Shown one piece after another: positions 1 to 5,100 of a stretch of 5,100 bases of DNA (its first letter is position 1; each line of letters starts with the position of its first letter). Position numbers and translations under genes: made by a program. The notes under the pieces are model-generated. The model had not been told where the DNA came from and made no database searches. It saw only the letters and a list, made by a program, of their open reading frames with translations. The stretch covers positions 1-5,100 of the forward strand of contig JASHRB010000448.1 of NCBI GenBank assembly GCA_030037575.1, read 5' to 3'. The stretch is from Candidatus Sulfotelmatobacter sp. (GTDB lineage Bacteria > Acidobacteriota > Terriglobia > Terriglobales > Acidobacteriaceae).

Positions 1-2
1 TG

Positions 3-443
3 CGCAGCCCGATTACGACCCGGCTCAGGCAGGAAATCTGGGTAAAAGCGCTAGGGAATGCATCTCTAAACCCCTTGAGTGCCCTCACACGCACCACCAT
101 CGTACAAATGGTTCGCGATCCCGGAGTTTGTTCTGTCGTCCGAAGCATTATGGAAGAGTTGGAAGCGGTTGCGCACAGGTTGGGGATGGAATTGCCGATT
201 ACGATTGATCAGCGAATTGCCGGGGCCGAGAAAGTTGGCGAGCACAAAACTTCGATGCTGCAGGATCTGGAGGCCGGGCGGCCGATGGAATTGGAAGCGC
301 TGGTCGGGTCCATGGTCGAACTGGGAGAGCGCGTCGGCCTGCCCATGACCGTAACCAAGACCGTGTACCGCTGCACGAAATTGCTGGCGCAAAGAAGCAC
401 TCCACAACAGGCGTGGGCGACGGCATCACCGGCTCCGCATTGA
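3..443 (+). CDS. 2-dehydropantoate 2-reductase-like protein, C-terminal domain (5' end outside the window)
   Basis: Members of this family (PanE/ApbA) reduce 2-dehydropantoate to pantoate with NADPH in the cytoplasm, for pantothenate and CoA synthesis. The frame is open from base 3 to the TGA at 441-443, giving 146 residues that match the helical C-terminal domain; the NADPH-binding Rossmann half lies left of the window. A TTG at 75 is not a credible start, because conserved sequence lies before it: codons 13-26 read W-V-K-A-L-G-N-A-S-L-N-P-L-S. There the Lys, Asn (+4) and Asn (+8) match the catalytic Lys176/Asn180/Asn184 spacing of E. coli PanE. Further on, HKTSMLQDLEAGRPMELEAL carries a Ser and, 12 residues later, a Glu, matching Ser244/Glu256. 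The domain therefore looks catalytically intact. PanE paralogues of unknown substrate are common, so the exact reaction is less certain than the family. Confidence 0.88.
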   Translation, partial: RSPITTRLRQEIWVKALGNASLNPLSALTRTTIVQMVRDPGVCSVVRSIMEELEAVAHRLGMELPITIDQRIAGAEKVGEHKTSMLQDLEAGRPMELEALVGSMVELGERVGLPMTVTKTVYRCTKLLAQRSTPQQAWATASPAPH

Positions 444-445
444 AC

Positions 446-471
446 TTCGATCACCGGCTGGTTTCGATCAC
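446..471. repeat. Direct repeat TTCGATCAC x2
   Basis: TTCGATCAC occurs at 446-454 and again at 463-471, 17 bases apart start to start. Each copy is followed within a few bases by CTG, so the similarity extends slightly beyond the 9-mer. The first copy begins three bases after the panE-like stop codon. The spacing is near two helical turns less a few bases. It could be a pair of protein-binding half sites or a chance duplication. Confidence 0.45.
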
Positions 472-484
472 GACTGCCAGTCGT
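470..484. promoter_or_regulatory. Perfect 15-base palindrome, possible operator
   Basis: ACGACTG at 470-476 and CAGTCGT at 478-484 form a perfect 7-bp-arm inverted repeat with one central base. The centre is too tight for a good RNA hairpin (at best 5 bp with a 5-base loop) and no T run follows. A dimeric repressor site fits better than a terminator. The regulator that would bind is not known; the GntR/FadR protein encoded downstream is one candidate. Confidence 0.4.
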
Positions 485-485
485 A

Positions 486-512
486 TGCATTCAGCATGTT
501 CCGGTGAATGCA
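486..512. repeat. 8-bp inverted repeat with 11-base loop
   Basis: TGCATTCA at 486-493 pairs perfectly with TGAATGCA at 505-512 across an 11-base loop. It starts two bases after the preceding palindrome. As RNA it would be a moderate hairpin downstream of the panE-like gene, but no U-tract follows, so it is not a canonical intrinsic terminator. It may be a regulatory site or an mRNA 3'-end stabilising hairpin. Confidence 0.4.
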
Positions 513-563
513 CCGACCCGGAAGAACCAGGCATTCCAGGCTCCCGGGCACAAAAAAAACGTT

Positions 564-593
564 TTCTCTTGCTCGTGCGATTCGGGTTATACT
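564..593 (+). promoter_or_regulatory. Candidate promoter of the GntR/FadR-type regulator gene
   Basis: TATACT at 588-593 (5 of 6 matches to the -10 consensus) lies 42 bases before the TTG start of the regulator. The -35 is poor: TTCTCT at 564-569 sits at 18-base spacing, and TTGCTC at 569-574 is a better hexamer but at only 13-base spacing. Just upstream is a run of eight A followed by CGTTTT (552-565), which could act as an UP-element-like or bent sequence. The start of transcription would fall at about 600, inside the palindrome at 598-610. Confidence 0.45.
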
Positions 594-597
594 CCGT

Positions 598-610
598 GGA
601 CCAGTGGTCC
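598..610. promoter_or_regulatory. Palindrome GGACCA-G-TGGTCC, probable operator
   Basis: A perfect inverted repeat with 6-base arms and one central base lies just downstream of the TATACT element and overlaps the expected transcription start. Operators of FadR/PdhR/LldR-type proteins are short palindromes built from TGGT and ACCA half sites. Here the same tetramers appear, but in the order ACCA then TGGT, so the match is suggestive and not exact. An additional ACCA occurs at 620-623. The position suits autorepression by the adjacent regulator. Confidence 0.5.
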
Positions 611-625
611 GTTTATCGAACCAGC

Positions 626-630
626 GGAGG
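626..630 (+). promoter_or_regulatory. Shine-Dalgarno site that fixes the regulator start
   Basis: GGAGG lies five bases before the TTG at 636-638. No comparable site precedes the in-frame GTG at 504, and that longer reading would place the promoter-like element and the palindrome inside the coding sequence. Confidence 0.75.
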
Positions 631-635
631 TTCCC

Positions 636-1346
636 TTGGCCACCAGCACGAAACCGGACTTTGAGGCGGTTCGCCGGAACAAGGTCTACGAAGAAGTTGC
701 CAAACAGATCGAACGCCTGATCCTGAAAAAACTGAAGCCGGGCGACAAACTCCCGGCCGAGCGCGAACTGGCGGAAATGCTTCGCGTAAGCCGCGGCTCC
801 ATCCGCGATGCGATTCGCGGGTTGGAACTGCTGGGCCTGGTCGAGCCGCGCCAAGGCACGGGCACCATCGTGCGCGACAACACCGCCACCGACTCGATGG
901 CCAATCCCTTCGCCAATGCGCTCAAGCGGCGGCGCGAATCCGTCGCCGAACTTCTTGACTTCCGCAAGATGCTCGAACCCCCTTTGGCCGCGCGCGCGGC
1001 CACTCATGCCTCTTCCGAAGAGATTGCCGAGATGGAGGCGATTCTGAGTCGCCAGGAGGAAAAACACTGCCGGGGAGAAGCCGCCGTCGCCGAAGACGCC
1101 GATTTCCATTACAACGTTGCACTCGCGTCAGACAATAGCGTGGTGCTCAAAGTGATCGACATACTGATGGATCTGCTACGCGAGACGCGGGCCCGGTCTT
1201 TGCAGGTGGGCGATCGCTCGCAGCGATCTCTCGATGGCCATCGGCGAATCCTTGCAGCGATCAAGCGCCACGATTCTGATGCGGCCAAAGCCGCCATGCT
1301 GCGCCACATTGAGGATGTGGAAGAAATCGTGCTCGAGAAGTTTTAG
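636..1346 (+). CDS. GntR/FadR-family transcriptional regulator with FCD ligand-binding domain
   Basis: This is a DNA-binding regulator of 236 residues, typical for the family. Residues 15-80 form the GntR winged helix-turn-helix: NKVYEEVAKQIERLI, then KPGDKLPAERELAEML (R43), then VSRGSIRDAIRGLELLGLVE and the wing QGTGTIV. Residues about 102-230 form an all-helical FCD domain. It has an R110-x-x-L-E segment, D154-x-x-F-H158, H202 and H224. The D/H/H/H set with 22 residues between the last two His is the usual metal-binding arrangement of this family, which holds a carboxylate effector. FadR, LldR and PdhR subgroup members sense fatty acyl-CoA, lactate and pyruvate; here the ligand is unknown. 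The TTG start is chosen for its GGAGG and because family similarity begins near residue 15. A palindrome at 598-610 suggests self-regulation. It converges on the transporter gene, a likely target. Confidence 0.9.
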   Translation: MATSTKPDFEAVRRNKVYEEVAKQIERLILKKLKPGDKLPAERELAEMLRVSRGSIRDAIRGLELLGLVEPRQGTGTIVRDNTATDSMANPFANALKRRRESVAELLDFRKMLEPPLAARAATHASSEEIAEMEAILSRQEEKHCRGEAAVAEDADFHYNVALASDNSVVLKVIDILMDLLRETRARSLQVGDRSQRSLDGHRRILAAIKRHDSDAAKAAMLRHIEDVEEIVLEKF

Positions 1347-1374
1347 GCGGTGGCTCGGGACGGCCCCAGCTATC

Positions 1375-1420
1375 CACGGCAAGCCGTGCCTCGCTTCCCT
1401 GGTTTAGCTCGGCAGGGAGC
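1375..1420. terminator. Weak hairpins between convergent genes
   Basis: CACGGC (1375-1380) and GCCGTG (1383-1388) are a perfect inverted repeat separated by AA. A second, imperfect stem pairs GCTTCCCTG (1393-1401) with CAGGGAGC (1413-1420), spanning the transporter stop codon with one bulged base. They could end transcription from both sides of this 57-base convergent gap. Neither is followed by a T run on either strand, so a canonical intrinsic terminator is not demonstrated. Confidence 0.3.
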
Positions 1421-2738
1421 GGCCGCGGGTTTCCGCGCCGAATGGAATTAGAAGCAGTCCGATCGCAAAGGCAATTGAAGTCATTGCCACGGGTGCGCCC
1501 AGCGATCCAAAGCGGCGCACTCCGCTTCCCACCAGAAATGTAATTCCGGCACCCCCAAATCGTGCGAATGAGGTTGAAAAGGCAAAGGCGCTGGCGCGGC
1601 ATTCGGTGGGGTATTGCTCAGGCAGCCAGAGCGTGTAGACCGCAAAATTCGCCCCTCCGAAACCCAGAAAGAATAGGCAAACGAAAAACCAAGGCAGCGC
1701 GCCCGCTCCGAAGTAAAAAACCTTTCCGAAAGTCAGCGCAATAAAAATGACCATCAGCGCGAAGAACAGCGCGAGAGCGCCGCGTCGTCCGGTGGTCTCC
1801 GCCAGCCATGGCATGGCAAGGCAGCCTAGAATAGTCGCGAACGAAACCAGCATCACTCCCCAGGATGCGAGTTGCGCGGCCTGGGGCCCGATACGGCCTC
1901 CGGCTTCGGCCAGGGTTGTGATCGCTGCCGGGACATAGACCGTTCCCGCCCACAGACCGGTAATCGATGCCAGCATGAACAAGGAATTCAAAATCGTCCG
2001 CCGCCGCCATTGCGGCGAAAACAGCGTGGCGAAAGGACGCCAAATCTCCCATGATCGGAGCACAGACTCCTTTTTTTTCCACGCAACGGGCTCCGCTACA
2101 CCGTAACGGATCCAGGCCAGAAACAGAGCCGGCGCTCCGCCCACGATGAACATCGCGCGCCAGCCGTAATGGCTGCCGATCGCATAATTCGCCAGCGCGG
2201 CCAGAAATATGCCGACGTAGTAACCCGTGTGCATGTAACCGGCGCCCATGCGGCGGCGATGCTCCGGCCAGGCTTCCGCAACGAACGTTCCGCCCATGGC
2301 CCACTCGCCGCCGATGCCAATCCCCGCCAGCAGCCGCAGAACAGCAAGTTGCCAGACGTTGGCGACAAAGGCGCTCAGCAACGTGAAAACGGAATACCAG
2401 ACGATCGTCAGCATCAGGGTGCGCACGCGGCCGAACTTGTCGCCGACCGGCCCCCACAAGAACGCTAGCCCCCAACCTATGAGAAACAGTGCAAAGAGCA
2501 ATCCGCCGTAATGCCCGATGTTGGCTTTTGTGGCGGCGATGCCGGAGTTTGGAAGCAGCTCGCGCAATGACGGCACCAGGACCAGCGCGTAGACAAACGA
2601 GTCCATGCCATCGAGCGCCCATCCACCCCAAGACGCCCAGAAGCCGCGAATCTGGTTTGATGTCAGGATCGGCGAGGCGATGGGAATCACCGCGCCCGGA
2701 CCTGAATTCCCTCTCCTATTGGTTATGGAATGTGCCAT
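1404..2738 (-). CDS. MFS metabolite:H+ symporter (SHS/AAHS-like carboxylate transporter)
   Basis: This 444-residue inner-membrane protein has about 12 hydrophobic segments by eye, in two six-helix halves split by a basic loop around residues 219-247. The signatures are those of the metabolite:H+ symporter and sugar-porter branch of the major facilitator superfamily. Helix 1 has D43-G-M-D46. The loop 2-3 motif A is GPVGDKFGRVR (96-106). RLLAGIGIGGEW (135-146) is followed by AEAWPEHRRRMGAG, a degenerate second motif A AETTGRRGAL (313-322), and PEQYPTECRASAF (373-385). The GEW...AEAWPEHRR...GYYVG stretch resembles NanT-like sialate and Jen1-like lactate carriers, or aromatic-acid symporters. The substrate is probably an organic anion, but this is inferred. 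No good Shine-Dalgarno precedes the ATG. A GTG at 2690 (codon 17) is possible, but its AGGAGAGGG (2709-2717) is 18 bases away. The gene lies 168 bases downstream of pckG on the same strand. Confidence 0.87.
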   Translation of the reverse strand: MAHSITNRRGNSGPGAVIPIASPILTSNQIRGFWASWGGWALDGMDSFVYALVLVPSLRELLPNSGIAATKANIGHYGGLLFALFLIGWGLAFLWGPVGDKFGRVRTLMLTIVWYSVFTLLSAFVANVWQLAVLRLLAGIGIGGEWAMGGTFVAEAWPEHRRRMGAGYMHTGYYVGIFLAALANYAIGSHYGWRAMFIVGGAPALFLAWIRYGVAEPVAWKKKESVLRSWEIWRPFATLFSPQWRRRTILNSLFMLASITGLWAGTVYVPAAITTLAEAGGRIGPQAAQLASWGVMLVSFATILGCLAMPWLAETTGRRGALALFFALMVIFIALTFGKVFYFGAGALPWFFVCLFFLGFGGANFAVYTLWLPEQYPTECRASAFAFSTSFARFGGAGITFLVGSGVRRFGSLGAPVAMTSIAFAIGLLLIPFGAETRGRSLPS

Positions 2739-2749
2739 GGCAGGCTGGA

Positions 2750-2755
2750 ACTATA
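2750..2755 (-). promoter_or_regulatory. Candidate -10 element of the transporter gene
   Basis: On the - strand TATAGT (5 of 6 to consensus) ends 11 bases before the transporter ATG, within the AT-rich stretch TTTTTGATATAGTTCC. At 16-18-base spacing no good -35 is visible (CTCACG is the best). If used, transcription would begin about five bases before the ATG, giving an almost leaderless mRNA, which would explain the missing Shine-Dalgarno. Confidence 0.35.
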
Positions 2756-2844
2756 TCAAAAAGGCCGAGACCGTGAGGAGCAACGTAGGGTCCAGCTCGC
2801 GCCGTACGGTCAAGCGTTTCGAGGTGGAATGGTCGTTGTTGCGG

Positions 2845-2867
2845 TTAAGGTCCTGCAGGAATTAAGG
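2845..2867. repeat. Palindrome TCCTGCAGGA flanked by TTAAGG direct repeats
   Basis: A 10-base perfect palindrome (2851-2860) sits between TTAAGG at 2845-2850 and TTAAGG at 2862-2867, in the 168-base gap between pckG and the transporter gene. Elsewhere in this gap I see only an 8-base palindrome, CCGTACGG (2802-2809), and no reading frame of note. Either palindrome could be an operator upstream of the transporter. I see no clear intrinsic terminator after pckG, so read-through into the transporter gene is possible. Confidence 0.3.
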
Positions 2868-2906
2868 GGCAGAGGGCCGAGACCAAGACCCAAGCCCAGT
2901 CCCGCT

Positions 2907-4739
2907 TTATGGTTTGGCGGCCAGCAGCCGCTCTTCCAGAGCCTTTGCCTCGGAACTCAGCCCTTCGGGAAGCTGCGCGCCAAAATGAGCAAAGTGCTCT
3001 CTGATTCGCGGCAGTTCCGCCAACCAGCCATCGACATCGACGCTTAACAATTGTTCGACGTGCGCGGTCTGCATGTTCAATCCGCTGGTGTCGAGATCAG
3101 CCACTTCCGGAATGCGTCCAATTGGGGTTTCCTTGGCGTGAACTTTGCCATCGCAGCGTTCGAAAATCCACTTCAAAACGCGGCTATTTTCACCGAAACC
3201 GGGCCACAGGAATTTTCCACTCTGATCCTGTCGGAACCAGTTGATGTAAAAAATCTTGGGAAGCTTGGCGCCCGGGCGTTTCCCAATCTTCAGCCAGTGA
3301 GAGAAATAGTCGCCCATGTTGTACCCACAGAAGGCAAGCATCGCCATGGGATCGCGGCGCAGCTGTCCGACTTTGCCCGTGATCGCCGCGGTGGTTTCGC
3401 TGCTGACTGTCGCGCCAAGAAAGGTACCGTGCTGCCAGTTAAAAGCTTCGGTGACGAGAGGCACGATTCCAGCGCGTCGGCCGCCGAACATAATCGCATC
3501 AATCGGAACCCCTTTCGGATCTTCCCACTCGGGAGCGATCGACGGACACTGCGAAGCGGCCGCCGTAAATCGCGCATTGGGATGCGCAGCGGGACGTCCC
3601 GATTGCGGGTTCCACGTCCTGCGCAGCCAATCGACCACTTTGGGCGGCCTCTCTTCGGTCATGCCCTCCCACCAGACGTCGCCGTCCCAGGTCATGGCGC
3701 AGTTGGTAAAGATGGCGTTTTTTGTGACGCTCAACATGGCGTTGGCATTCGACTTCATGCTGGTTCCCGGCGCGACTCCAAAAAATCCATACTCCGGGTT
3801 AATGGCATAGAGCCGGCCGTCAGGGCCGAATTTCATCCAGGCAATGTCATCGCCAATCGTCTCGACTTTCCAGCCGGGAATGGTTGGAATCAGCATGGAA
3901 AGATTGGTTTTGCCACAGGCCGAAGGAAATGCGCCGGTCATGTATTTCGCCTGGCCTTGCGGGCTGATCATTTTCAAGATCAGCATGTGCTCGGCCATCC
4001 AGCCCTCATCGCGCGCCTGCACCGAAGCGATGCGCAGCGCGTGGCATTTCTTTGCCAGCAAAGCATTGCCGCCGTAACCAGAACCGTAGGACCAAATCTC
4101 GCGGTCCTCCGGAAAGTGGGAAATGTACTTGTGTTCCGCGTCGCAATTCCAGGGCTTATTGGGCTGGTTCGGGGCCAGCGGAGAACCAATCGAATGCAGG
4201 CCGCGAACAAATTCGCCTTCGCCTCCAAGCACGTCAAGAACGTGAACTCCTACGCGCGACATGATATGCATGCTCGCTGCGACGTACGGCGAGTCGGTAA
4301 TTTCAACTCCTATTTTCGCAATGTGCGATCCAATCGGACCCAGGCTATACGGAATCACATACATCGTGCGCCCGGCCATGCAGCCGTTAAACAAGCCGCG
4401 CAGCGTGGTTTTCATCTTTTCGGGATCTTCCCAGTTATTGGTCGGCCCCGCCCCTTCTTTGCTTCGGGAACAGATGAACGTCTGGTCTTCCACTCTGGCT
4501 ACGTCAGCGGGATCGGAGCGCACCAGGTAACTGTTCGGCCGCTTTTCGGGATTGAGGGGCATGGCTGTGCCGATCAGTACGAGCAGGCGAACCAGCGTGT
4601 CATATTCCTCCTTCGACCCGTCGCACCAGTGAATGCGCTTGGGCTTGCACATCTCGGCGATTTCATCGACCCAGCGCTCCAAGCGGGCATGCCTTGGCAT
4701 GCCCGCCACTGTTTCGACTTCCATTGTTGTAGTAGCCAT
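2907..4739 (-). CDS. pckG: Phosphoenolpyruvate carboxykinase (GTP)
   Basis: This cytosolic enzyme converts oxaloacetate and GTP to PEP, CO2 and GDP, the entry step of gluconeogenesis from TCA intermediates. It has 610 residues, the usual family length. Visible landmarks are [17 protein letters not shown] (substrate Arg74), [15 protein letters not shown] (metal-ligand Lys near 230-231), AEHMLIL (His251), and the P-loop [13 protein letters not shown] (271-283) with the reactive Cys275 and Lys277. Next come GDDIAW (Asp297/298), [26 protein letters not shown] (Arg390), the mobile lid region [15 protein letters not shown] (442-456) and the guanine pocket INWFRQD...[13 protein letters not shown] (499-522). 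All key residues appear present. The frame stays open to 4877, but the extra 46 residues look non-conserved, so ATG 4739 is preferred. Its nearest GGAG is 14 bases upstream, a weak ribosome site. ATG at codon 6 is an alternative. Confidence 0.96.
   Translation of the reverse strand: MATTTMEVETVAGMPRHARLERWVDEIAEMCKPKRIHWCDGSKEEYDTLVRLLVLIGTAMPLNPEKRPNSYLVRSDPADVARVEDQTFICSRSKEGAGPTNNWEDPEKMKTTLRGLFNGCMAGRTMYVIPYSLGPIGSHIAKIGVEITDSPYVAASMHIMSRVGVHVLDVLGGEGEFVRGLHSIGSPLAPNQPNKPWNCDAEHKYISHFPEDREIWSYGSGYGGNALLAKKCHALRIASVQARDEGWMAEHMLILKMISPQGQAKYMTGAFPSACGKTNLSMLIPTIPGWKVETIGDDIAWMKFGPDGRLYAINPEYGFFGVAPGTSMKSNANAMLSVTKNAIFTNCAMTWDGDVWWEGMTEERPPKVVDWLRRTWNPQSGRPAAHPNARFTAAASQCPSIAPEWEDPKGVPIDAIMFGGRRAGIVPLVTEAFNWQHGTFLGATVSSETTAAITGKVGQLRRDPMAMLAFCGYNMGDYFSHWLKIGKRPGAKLPKIFYINWFRQDQSGKFLWPGFGENSRVLKWIFERCDGKVHAKETPIGRIPEVADLDTSGLNMQTAHVEQLLSVDVDGWLAELPRIREHFAHFGAQLPEGLSSEAKALEERLLAAKP
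4683..4706. repeat. Perfect 24-base palindrome inside the 5' end of pckG
   Basis: GCGGGCATGCC (4683-4693) and GGCATGCCCGC (4696-4706) are exact reverse complements separated by TT. The unit is in frame with pckG and encodes codons 12-19, A-G-M-P-R-H-A-R, in the variable N-terminal part before the conserved [13 protein letters not shown] segment. In the mRNA it would form a GC-rich stem beginning 33 bases after the A of the start codon. It may affect translation, be a REP-like repeat that landed in a tolerant region, or be a DNA-binding palindrome. Confidence 0.6.
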
Positions 4740-4911
4740 AAAATGATTGCTGTCTCCGGGTGGACGATCTCGTATTACTCCAGTGGGAGGTCCAGAACGG
4801 ATACCGAAATCTGGACGAGGAGGTATGACTCCCAGTTGGGCATCGTAGAGCCTACCGCGCCCCAATCCGACTTGCAAGGCACAACCATTTATTTTCTCGC
4901 ACTCGCGGACA

Positions 4912-4941
4912 TTTATGCCAGTGGTTTGTCAGCACCGTCAG
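4912..4941 (-). promoter_or_regulatory. Tentative promoter for pckG
   Basis: On the - strand CTGACG (4941-4936) and CATAAA (4917-4912) are 18 bases apart, each matching the sigma-70 consensus at 4 of 6 positions. The -35 falls within the first copy of the 9-base tandem repeat. The resulting leader would be roughly 165 bases. A second AT-rich candidate is GTAATACG nearer the gene, without a -35. Confidence 0.25.
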
Positions 4942-4945
4942 CACC
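4928..4945. repeat. Tandem 9-base repeat GTCAGCACC x2
   Basis: GTCAGCACC is repeated perfectly head to tail at 4928-4936 and 4937-4945 (GGTGCTGAC twice on the - strand), about 190 bases upstream of the pckG start. It lies two bases before the stop of the edge reading frame. It could be a paired activator or repressor site, or slippage duplication. Confidence 0.5.
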
Positions 4946-4947
4946 CC

Positions 4948-5100
4948 TCAACGCTTCAATCCGTCGATTAGCTCCGGAGTAGACGAGGACAATGCAGTTT
5001 TGCGCATCAGAGCTAGACATCCGCGGACCACACCGCGCCCCAGGGGGCTGCGACTCTCGCTGGCGCGGTGGTAGGCATAAGCAGCCCAGCGGTTCGCTCT
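4948..5100 (-). CDS. Possible C-terminal fragment of an unidentified protein (open at right edge)
   Basis: Reading the - strand from the right edge, a frame without stops runs 50 codons to TGA at 4950-4948, ending in LMRKTALSSSTPELIDGLKR. I recognise no family. The tail looks somewhat protein-like, with a hydrophobic and charged pattern after an Arg/Ala-rich stretch, and the stop would leave a reasonable promoter-sized gap before pckG. A 50-codon open frame in GC-rich DNA can easily be chance, and another - strand frame is also open for a similar length. Confidence 0.22.
   Translation of the reverse strand, partial: RANRWAAYAYHRASESRSPLGRGVVRGCLALMRKTALSSSTPELIDGLKR

Larger units (their letters stand above)
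4740..5100 (-). other. Upstream region of pckG, mostly non-coding
   Basis: No confident gene was seen in these 361 bases. The region holds a weak GGAG before pckG (4754-4757), a possible promoter (4912-4941), a tandem 9-mer (4928-4945) and a reading frame open to the right edge (4948-5100). It probably contains the pckG promoter and a leader of more than 100 bases. No riboswitch or tRNA fold was recognised. Confidence 0.5.

Noticed and set aside
504..635. N-terminal extension of the regulator from GTG 504
   Set aside because: The extra 44 residues lack family similarity, no ribosome site precedes GTG 504, and a strong GGAGG sits correctly before TTG 636.
468..1109. 213-codon - strand frame opposite the regulator, and the similar frame at 1618-2631 within the transporter gene
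   Set aside because: Both overlap well-supported genes and have the skewed composition of shadow frames.
1375..1388. CACGGC-AA-GCCGTG as a strong intrinsic terminator
   Set aside because: The loop is too tight and no T run follows on either strand, so it is kept only as a weak hairpin.
4740..4877. N-terminal extension of pckG from a TTG at 4877
   Set aside because: It would make the enzyme 656 residues, longer than usual, with 46 residues that look non-conserved. ATG 4739 gives the standard length.
3051..4982. 643-codon open frame on the + strand opposite pckG
   Set aside because: It lies antisense to a clearly conserved enzyme. It is rich in Arg, His and Ala, as expected of the complement of GC-rich codons. 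It shows no recognisable domain and no ribosome site at its start.
4818..4982. AGGAGG at 4818-4823 followed by short + strand frames (ATG 4825, 7 codons; TTG 4836, 48 codons to TAG at 4980)
   Set aside because: The Shine-Dalgarno is one base from the ATG and 12 from the TTG. The ATG frame stops at once, and the 48-residue product resembles nothing known. I treat it as chance.

Overview
The window looks like ordinary chromosome of a GC-rich, free-living bacterium. The GTP-dependent type of PEP carboxykinase, the TTG start on the regulator and the GC-rich codon use would suit a soil lineage such as Acidobacteriota, or another group that uses the GTP enzyme. That placement is inference; no marker gene settles it. 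I see no rRNA, tRNA, CRISPR array, insertion sequence or phage gene.

Layout: (1) Bases 3-443, + strand, hold the C-terminal domain of a 2-dehydropantoate 2-reductase-like protein (PanE/ApbA family), cut by the left edge. (2) Bases 444-635 are a 192-base regulatory region rich in direct and inverted repeats, with a promoter-like element, a 13-base palindrome and a strong Shine-Dalgarno site. (3) Bases 636-1346, + strand, encode a GntR/FadR-type (FCD-domain) transcription factor starting at TTG. (4) A 57-base convergent gap contains small hairpins. (5) Bases 1404-2738, - strand, encode a 12-helix MFS metabolite:H+ symporter most like the sialate/lactate/aromatic-acid symporters. (6) After a 168-base gap, bases 2907-4739, - strand, encode a complete GTP-dependent phosphoenolpyruvate carboxykinase. 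(7) Bases 4740-5100 are its upstream region, with a 9-base tandem repeat and a possible C-terminal fragment of another - strand gene at the right edge.

How the genes may work together: FCD regulators usually sense small carboxylates, SHS/AAHS-type MFS carriers import carboxylates with protons, and PEP carboxykinase turns oxaloacetate into PEP for gluconeogenesis. The three neighbours could therefore form a carboxylate uptake and gluconeogenesis locus, with the regulator controlling itself and perhaps the transporter. This is contextual inference; the substrate cannot be read from the sequence. I found no convincing sign of a wholly new system. The most interesting items are non-coding: the repeat-dense region in front of the regulator and a perfect 11-bp-arm palindrome inside the start of the PEP carboxykinase gene.
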